18,169 bases of DNA, taken from Deltaproteobacteria bacterium. GTDB lineage: Bacteria > Desulfobacterota > DSM-4660 > Desulfatiglandales > Desulfatiglandaceae. A program made the translations under genes and the position numbers. This document shows positions 14,954-18,169 of this stretch, in pieces (position 1 is the stretch's first letter; every line of letters begins with the position of its first letter). The notes below the pieces were generated by a model. That model saw nothing but the letters and a program-made list of their open reading frames with translations. It had not been told where the DNA came from and made no database searches. Location of the stretch: contig QMLZ01000035.1 in the NCBI GenBank assembly GCA_003646995.1, positions 1 to 18,169 on the forward strand, read 5' to 3'.

Positions 14954-15955
14954 ATGAAGATTTTCGGGTCCAAGAACAAGAGCGAGGCAGAAAGCGCAAC
15001 CCTGGACTCTCAAGGCCAAGAGCCAGAACAAGAAAAGGGGAAAGGCTTTTTTAAACGGCTGAAGGAGCGTCTAGCCAAGACAAAGAGCAGCATCACCGGC
15101 AGGCTTGACCGACTGATTCTCGGGAAAAAAGAAATAACAGGCGATCTCCTGGACGAACTGGAAGAAATTCTGTTCACCTCTGATTTGGGTGTGGAGACTA
15201 CCCAGGTATTGATAGACATTGTCCAGGACAAGGTGGCACGGAAGGCCCTGAAAGATCCAGCAAAACTGAAGTCCACTCTAAAGGAACAAATACTTGACTT
15301 TCTTACTGTCCCCCCCGCAGACAGACGTACACCAGCACCGGGTGAACCTCTTGTGGTAATGGTGGTAGGGGTGAATGGGGTCGGCAAGACAACCACCATT
15401 GGGAAGGCCGCAGCACTTTTTAAGAGCAAGGGGAACCGTGTTATGCTGGTGGCAGCAGATACGTTCCGTGCAGCGGCCATAGAGCAGCTCGAGATATGGT
15501 CCAAGCGCGTGGGTGCAGAGTTCATAAAGCAAAAGCCAGGAGCTGATCCATCGGCCGTAGTATATGATGCACTCGAAGCAGCCCTGTCGAGAGAGATAGA
15601 TGTGGTCTTGATTGATACTGCAGGAAGGCTTCATACAAAAAAGAACCTTATGGACGAATTGGGGAAAGTTAACCGTGTGGCCGGCAAAAAACTGCCCGGT
15701 GCACCCCATGAGACTTGGCTTGTACTGGATGCCACGACTGGGCAGAACGCAATCTCGCAGGCCCAGATGTTTAATGAGGCATTAGGTATTACGGACATTA
15801 TCCTGACCAAACTCGATGGTACCGCCAAAGGGGGTATTGTGGTGGGCATTTGCCACCAGCTCAAACTTCCGGTACGGTACATAGGAATCGGTGAGAAAAT
15901 AGAAGATCTTCGTCCTTTCGATGCAGAGGAATTTGTGCAAGCCATATTTGATTAA
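14954..15955 (+). CDS. ftsY: Signal recognition particle receptor FtsY
   Basis: 333 residues. FtsY is the membrane-associated SRP receptor that accepts ribosome-nascent chain complexes from Ffh and 4.5S RNA and hands them to SecYEG. Residues 1 to about 30 form a short charged A domain rich in Glu and Lys, followed by the amphipathic GFFKRLKERLAKTKSSI (31-47) that binds lipid. The N domain reaches about 130. The G domain has G1 GVNGVGKTTT (139-148), the SRP-specific insertion-box motif DTFRAAAIEQL (169-179), G3 DTAGR (221-225), G4 TKLDGTAKGG (285-294) and the closing GIGEKIEDLRPFD (311-323). The sequence is complete and normal for a non-enteric bacterium, with an A domain much shorter than in E. 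coli. TAGGGG lies 3 nt upstream; smc ends 29 nt before. Confidence 0.98.
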   Translation: MKIFGSKNKSEAESATLDSQGQEPEQEKGKGFFKRLKERLAKTKSSITGRLDRLILGKKEITGDLLDELEEILFTSDLGVETTQVLIDIVQDKVARKALKDPAKLKSTLKEQILDFLTVPPADRRTPAPGEPLVVMVVGVNGVGKTTTIGKAAALFKSKGNRVMLVAADTFRAAAIEQLEIWSKRVGAEFIKQKPGADPSAVVYDALEAALSREIDVVLIDTAGRLHTKKNLMDELGKVNRVAGKKLPGAPHETWLVLDATTGQNAISQAQMFNEALGITDIILTKLDGTAKGGIVVGICHQLKLPVRYIGIGEKIEDLRPFDAEEFVQAIFD

Positions 15956-15990
15956 GAAGGATCTTGAGTGGGCTAGGGCAAAGAATTAGT

Positions 15991-16005
15991 GGCTTGGCCC
16001 AAGCC
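15991..16005 (+). terminator. Weak hairpin after ftsY
   Basis: GGCTT (15991-15995) pairs with AAGCC (16001-16005) around GGCCC, 35 nt after the ftsY stop codon. There is no U-tract, so intrinsic termination is doubtful. It is the only stem I can see in the 199-nt gap between ftsY and the response regulator, where I also find no convincing promoter. Confidence 0.2.
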
Positions 16006-16154
16006 TTAGGGGCTCACCCAGAGATTTTAAAGGTGTGTCTGCTTGGTCTTGCTGTGCGCCGCCAACTTTTGAAGCTCAACAGGTCGATGCTTGGGTAGAG
16101 TCATAGATTGTGGAGGACAAGCAGTTCTATGCTCTATTAATGACATGAGGGTAC

Positions 16155-16649
16155 GTGAAAATGAAGGAAAGAAATTTGTTGAAAGGGAAAAGGATCCTGA
16201 TTGTAGACGATGAGCCTGATGTTCTCGAAACTTTAAGAGAATTGTTACATATGTGCGAGGTGGTTACAGCCTCTAGCTTTGATGAAGCTCAAGATCTGCT
16301 TAGGAGTCAATACTTTGATATAGCTATCTTGGATATTATGGGAGTTGAGGGATACAAGCTTTTGGAGATCGCCAAGCAAAGAAAGGTAATTCCATTAATG
16401 TTGACAGCTCATGCCTTAAGTCCTGAAGAGACCATCAAATCCTATAAAGAGGGCGCTGCGTCATTTGTTCCAAAAGATAGGATGGCGGATATAGAAAAAT
16501 TTCTTAACGATATTCTATTGGCCAAAGAACAGGGGAAACACTTTTGGTGGCGCTGGCTTGACAGACTGGCTTCTTACTATGACGAAAAGTTTGGGCCCAA
16601 CTGGCGCGAGAGTGATGAAGAGTTTTGGAAAAAATTCCCAGGTTATTAA
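16155..16649 (+). CDS. Single-domain response regulator (CheY-like) with a tryptophan-rich C-terminal tail
   Basis: 164 residues. GTG 16155 is preceded by GAGG 4 nt upstream (16147-16150) and is preferred; ATG 16161, two codons later, is 10 nt from it. Numbered from the GTG, the receiver has the acidic pair D18-D19 (LIVDDEPDVLETL), phospho-acceptor D60 in AILDIMG, switch T84 (LMLTAHA) and K107 in FVPKD, so phosphorylation should work. There is no DNA-binding, PilZ or enzymatic output domain. Residues from about 126 to 164 form an aromatic, charged tail (KHFWWRWLDRLASYY, DEKFGPNW, EEFWKKFPGY) with five tryptophans, probably a protein-contact element. No histidine kinase is nearby, so its sensor must be elsewhere. 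Its neighbour downstream is an acyl-CoA ligase after 498 nt. Confidence 0.92.
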   Translation: MKMKERNLLKGKRILIVDDEPDVLETLRELLHMCEVVTASSFDEAQDLLRSQYFDIAILDIMGVEGYKLLEIAKQRKVIPLMLTAHALSPEETIKSYKEGAASFVPKDRMADIEKFLNDILLAKEQGKHFWWRWLDRLASYYDEKFGPNWRESDEEFWKKFPGY

Positions 16650-16907
16650 ATTGGCTTACCCTGATTTTCTACACAGAAACAGGTCGTGAAGAAGACGGGA
16701 CTTAGAAGCCCCCCTCAATCATTATCTCTTGCCGAACATGACCTTCTTCTCCCCTATGTTTTCACTACCTCTGATAGATACTGCCTACCTGTAGCCGAGA
16801 CTGTTGACGTACAAAGAATCCACTCATGGTAGGGTGTTTTAGGTGCCGTCTATCCCAGCCTTTTGGCCTCGTACTTTGTTGGAATCACAAAAGTAGAAAT
16901 TTTGTTA
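16650..16907 (+). other. Gene-free stretch after the response regulator
   Basis: I see no convincing open frame with a ribosome site on either strand, no intrinsic terminator and no RNA gene in these bases. A TTGACG around 16803-16808 has no matching -10 box at the right distance. The useful signals begin at 16908. Confidence 0.5.
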
Positions 16908-16936
16908 TTGACAACGATTTTCAAAAAGTTTATGAA
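16908..16936 (+). promoter_or_regulatory. Sigma-70-type promoter of the acyl-CoA ligase gene
   Basis: A perfect TTGACA (16908-16913) and TATGAA (16931-16936, four of six matches) have an ideal 17-nt spacer in an AT-rich stretch. The predicted start is near 16943, leaving a leader of about 205 nt before ATG 17148. It is the best promoter match in the window. Confidence 0.55.
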
Positions 16937-16950
16937 AAATAATAAAATAT

Positions 16951-16969
16951 AGTTTCATATCGTGAAACT
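16951..16969 (+). promoter_or_regulatory. Candidate operator palindrome just downstream of the promoter
   Basis: AGTTTCA (16951-16957) and TGAAACT (16963-16969) form a perfect 7-bp inverted repeat around TATCG. It spans about +9 to +27 of the predicted transcript, where a bound repressor would block initiation or escape. The 19-bp length and symmetry fit a dimeric TetR- or GntR-type regulator, many of which control fatty-acid degradation genes. It does not match the FadR, PsrA or FabR sites I know. It could instead act as an RNA hairpin. Confidence 0.4.
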
Positions 16970-17029
16970 TTTCGTTTTTGGCCATCCCCATGAAGAAAGG
17001 ACCAACATAAGGTATGGCACGGTCGATCC

Positions 17030-17049
17030 GCACTGACCTTACTCAGTGC
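17030..17049 (+). promoter_or_regulatory. Hairpin in the leader of the acyl-CoA ligase gene
   Basis: GCACTGA (17030-17036) and TCAGTGC (17043-17049) are perfect reverse complements around the 6-nt loop CCTTAC. No U-tract follows, so it is not an intrinsic terminator. It could stabilise the leader or be a second operator. It lies about 100 nt upstream of the start codon. Confidence 0.3.
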
Positions 17050-17147
17050 CGAACAACAAGAGATTCTGGTTTTTCGTCGCTCAAAAAGATTTCGCAGACT
17101 CCGTGGCCCATCGCAAGAGGAAGTAATTTCTAACCGGAGGAACTTCA

Positions 17148-18169
17148 ATGAGAATCTATGAAGGAATTGACCTCGGCGCCATGCTAACTCGCAGTTGCTC
17201 TTCCGTGCCCGACAAGGTGGCCATCATTGACGGCGGGCGACGAATCACCTACCAGGAACTCCAGGAGCTAGTTACAGCTCTTGCTTTTTCACTCCTAAGC
17301 ATGGGGCTAAGAAAGGGAGACCGTGTAGCAATTTATATGCCCAACTCTGTAGAGCTGATTTCTATTTTTTATGCCTTGCAAAAGATAGGGGTGATTGTGG
17401 CTTGGGTAAACCCGAATTACCGTAAGGCTGAGGCCGGATTCATCATCAAAAACTCGGGCGCCAAGGCTGTCGCCATCTTCAGGGAATGGGAAGGGTACGA
17501 CTACTTGAAAGCTGTGGAAGAGATTCGAGACAGCACTCCTGCACTGGAAAAAGTAATTCTTGTAGGAGAGGGAGAAGCTGAAAATATTTACCTATTTGAT
17601 GACCTGATAAAAAAGGGGCACGGGCTCAGCTCTCCAGAGGTTGAAATCATCCCAGATCAAGACCTAGCAATGCTTATCTATACCTCCGGCACAACAGGCA
17701 AACCGAAAGGTGCCATGATTACTCACTACCAATCAATAAGAGCAGGGTATCAATATTCATTAGGAGTGAATGCTGGAGCCAATGATATTTTCCTTGGGGT
17801 CCTCCCCATGTCTCATTCATATGGATGCGGAGCCCTTCTCATACAGCCTTTTCTTCTTCAAGCGACCCTGGTTCTTATGGACAAGTTCTCCCCCGAAGAA
17901 GCACTTTCCCTAATAGAAATGGAGAGAGTGACGGTAAAGCCTGCTGGCCCAGCGCATTACATAATACTGCTCAATAATCCATCACTCGCTAAGTACGATA
18001 TTTCTTCTCTCAGAGCCGGGATGATTGCTGGGCAAGTGGCTCCTGAAGGATTAATCACCCAAGTTGAAAAGGAAATGGGAGTTTATCTTACCTCATTCTG
18101 GGGTGCATCAGAAGTAGGTCCCGGCTTAGGGATCATCTGTCCATACCCTTCGCCCCTTGAAATACGAGA
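17148..18169 (+). CDS. AMP-forming acyl-CoA ligase (long-chain fatty acid CoA ligase-like), 3' end beyond the window
   Basis: The first 340 residues of an ANL-superfamily adenylate-forming enzyme, which activates a carboxylate with ATP to an acyl-AMP and then an acyl-CoA; the usual length is about 500. GGAGG (17136-17140) lies 7 nt before the ATG, and an in-frame stop just upstream fixes the start. Visible motifs: the P-loop YTSGTTGKPKGAM (178-190), LPMSHSYGCGALLIQPF (219-235, substrate-site region), PAGPAHY (265-271) and FWGASEVGPGLG (318-329), which corresponds to the usual YGxTE motif with Trp and Ala replacements. The C-terminal catalytic-lysine domain is outside the window. Substrate class cannot be decided; medium- or long-chain fatty acids or an aromatic acid are possible. 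It has its own promoter and candidate operator. Confidence 0.93.
   Translation, partial: MRIYEGIDLGAMLTRSCSSVPDKVAIIDGGRRITYQELQELVTALAFSLLSMGLRKGDRVAIYMPNSVELISIFYALQKIGVIVAWVNPNYRKAEAGFIIKNSGAKAVAIFREWEGYDYLKAVEEIRDSTPALEKVILVGEGEAENIYLFDDLIKKGHGLSSPEVEIIPDQDLAMLIYTSGTTGKPKGAMITHYQSIRAGYQYSLGVNAGANDIFLGVLPMSHSYGCGALLIQPFLLQATLVLMDKFSPEEALSLIEMERVTVKPAGPAHYIILLNNPSLAKYDISSLRAGMIAGQVAPEGLITQVEKEMGVYLTSFWGASEVGPGLGIICPYPSPLEIR

Noticed and set aside
15010..15525. A 171-codon minus-strand open frame.
   Set aside because: It is antisense to ftsY, whose motifs are complete, and its Ser/Arg-rich composition is typical of a reverse-strand shadow.
16985..17161. A 55-codon plus frame reading through the leader of the acyl-CoA ligase (contains LTLLSAEQQEILVFRRSKRF).
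   Set aside because: It looks protein-like but has no ATG, GTG or TTG start, and it runs through the GGAGG ribosome site into the ligase gene.
1..18169. Defence island, CRISPR array, insertion sequence, prophage or integron.
   Set aside because: There are no direct-repeat arrays, transposase or integrase motifs, or terminal inverted repeats, and no nuclease-type gene clusters. The gene content is chromosomal housekeeping, metabolism and signalling.

Overview
This 18,169-base window is an ordinary chromosomal stretch with high coding density. It probably comes from an anaerobic Gram-negative bacterium of the Desulfobacterota (Deltaproteobacteria) type. That placement is inference. It rests on a CoA-transferase fused to a GNAT domain, a soluble Hanks-type kinase beside a degenerate GGDEF protein, adjacent smc and ftsY, a CheY-like regulator with a tryptophan-rich tail, and an AMP-forming acyl-CoA ligase. 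There is no rRNA, tRNA, transposase, CRISPR array or phage gene in view.

Layout. Bases 3-161 hold the C-terminal end of an unrecognised plus-strand gene. Bases 161-412 form a structured leader or small-RNA region ending in a perfect 11-bp intrinsic terminator just 39 nt upstream of a CoA-transferase/GNAT fusion gene (413-2290). Next on the plus strand are a Ser/Thr kinase (2391-3287), a large cytoplasmic protein with a dead GGDEF domain that abuts or overlaps the kinase stop codon (about 3290-5536), and radA (5636-6994).

A minus-strand operon converges on radA. In transcription order it encodes a LysM protein (about 10874-9099), an LhgO-like FAD oxidoreductase (9081-7888) and a patatin-like hydrolase (7891-7055, ATGA overlap). 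A divergent promoter region (10938-11330) separates this operon from smc (11331-14924) and ftsY (14954-15955). These are followed by a single-domain response regulator (16155-16649), a 498-nt gene-free region with a good promoter, a palindrome and a hairpin, and the N-terminal 340 residues of an acyl-CoA ligase cut by the window edge (17148-18169).

How the genes work together. Smc (chromosome organisation), FtsY (SRP receptor) and RadA (recombination intermediate processing) are housekeeping. The two ends of the window carry acyl-CoA metabolism genes, each with an apparent regulatory leader or operator. The kinase plus pseudo-GGDEF pair looks like a cytoplasmic signalling module with no visible sensor domain.

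No classical defence or mobile system is present. The points most worth a second look are the nested CCATGG-based alternative hairpins before the CoA-transferase, the kinase/pseudo-GGDEF pair, a previously unremarked four-unit internal repeat in the LysM protein, the patatin with an altered oxyanion loop, and the response-regulator tail.
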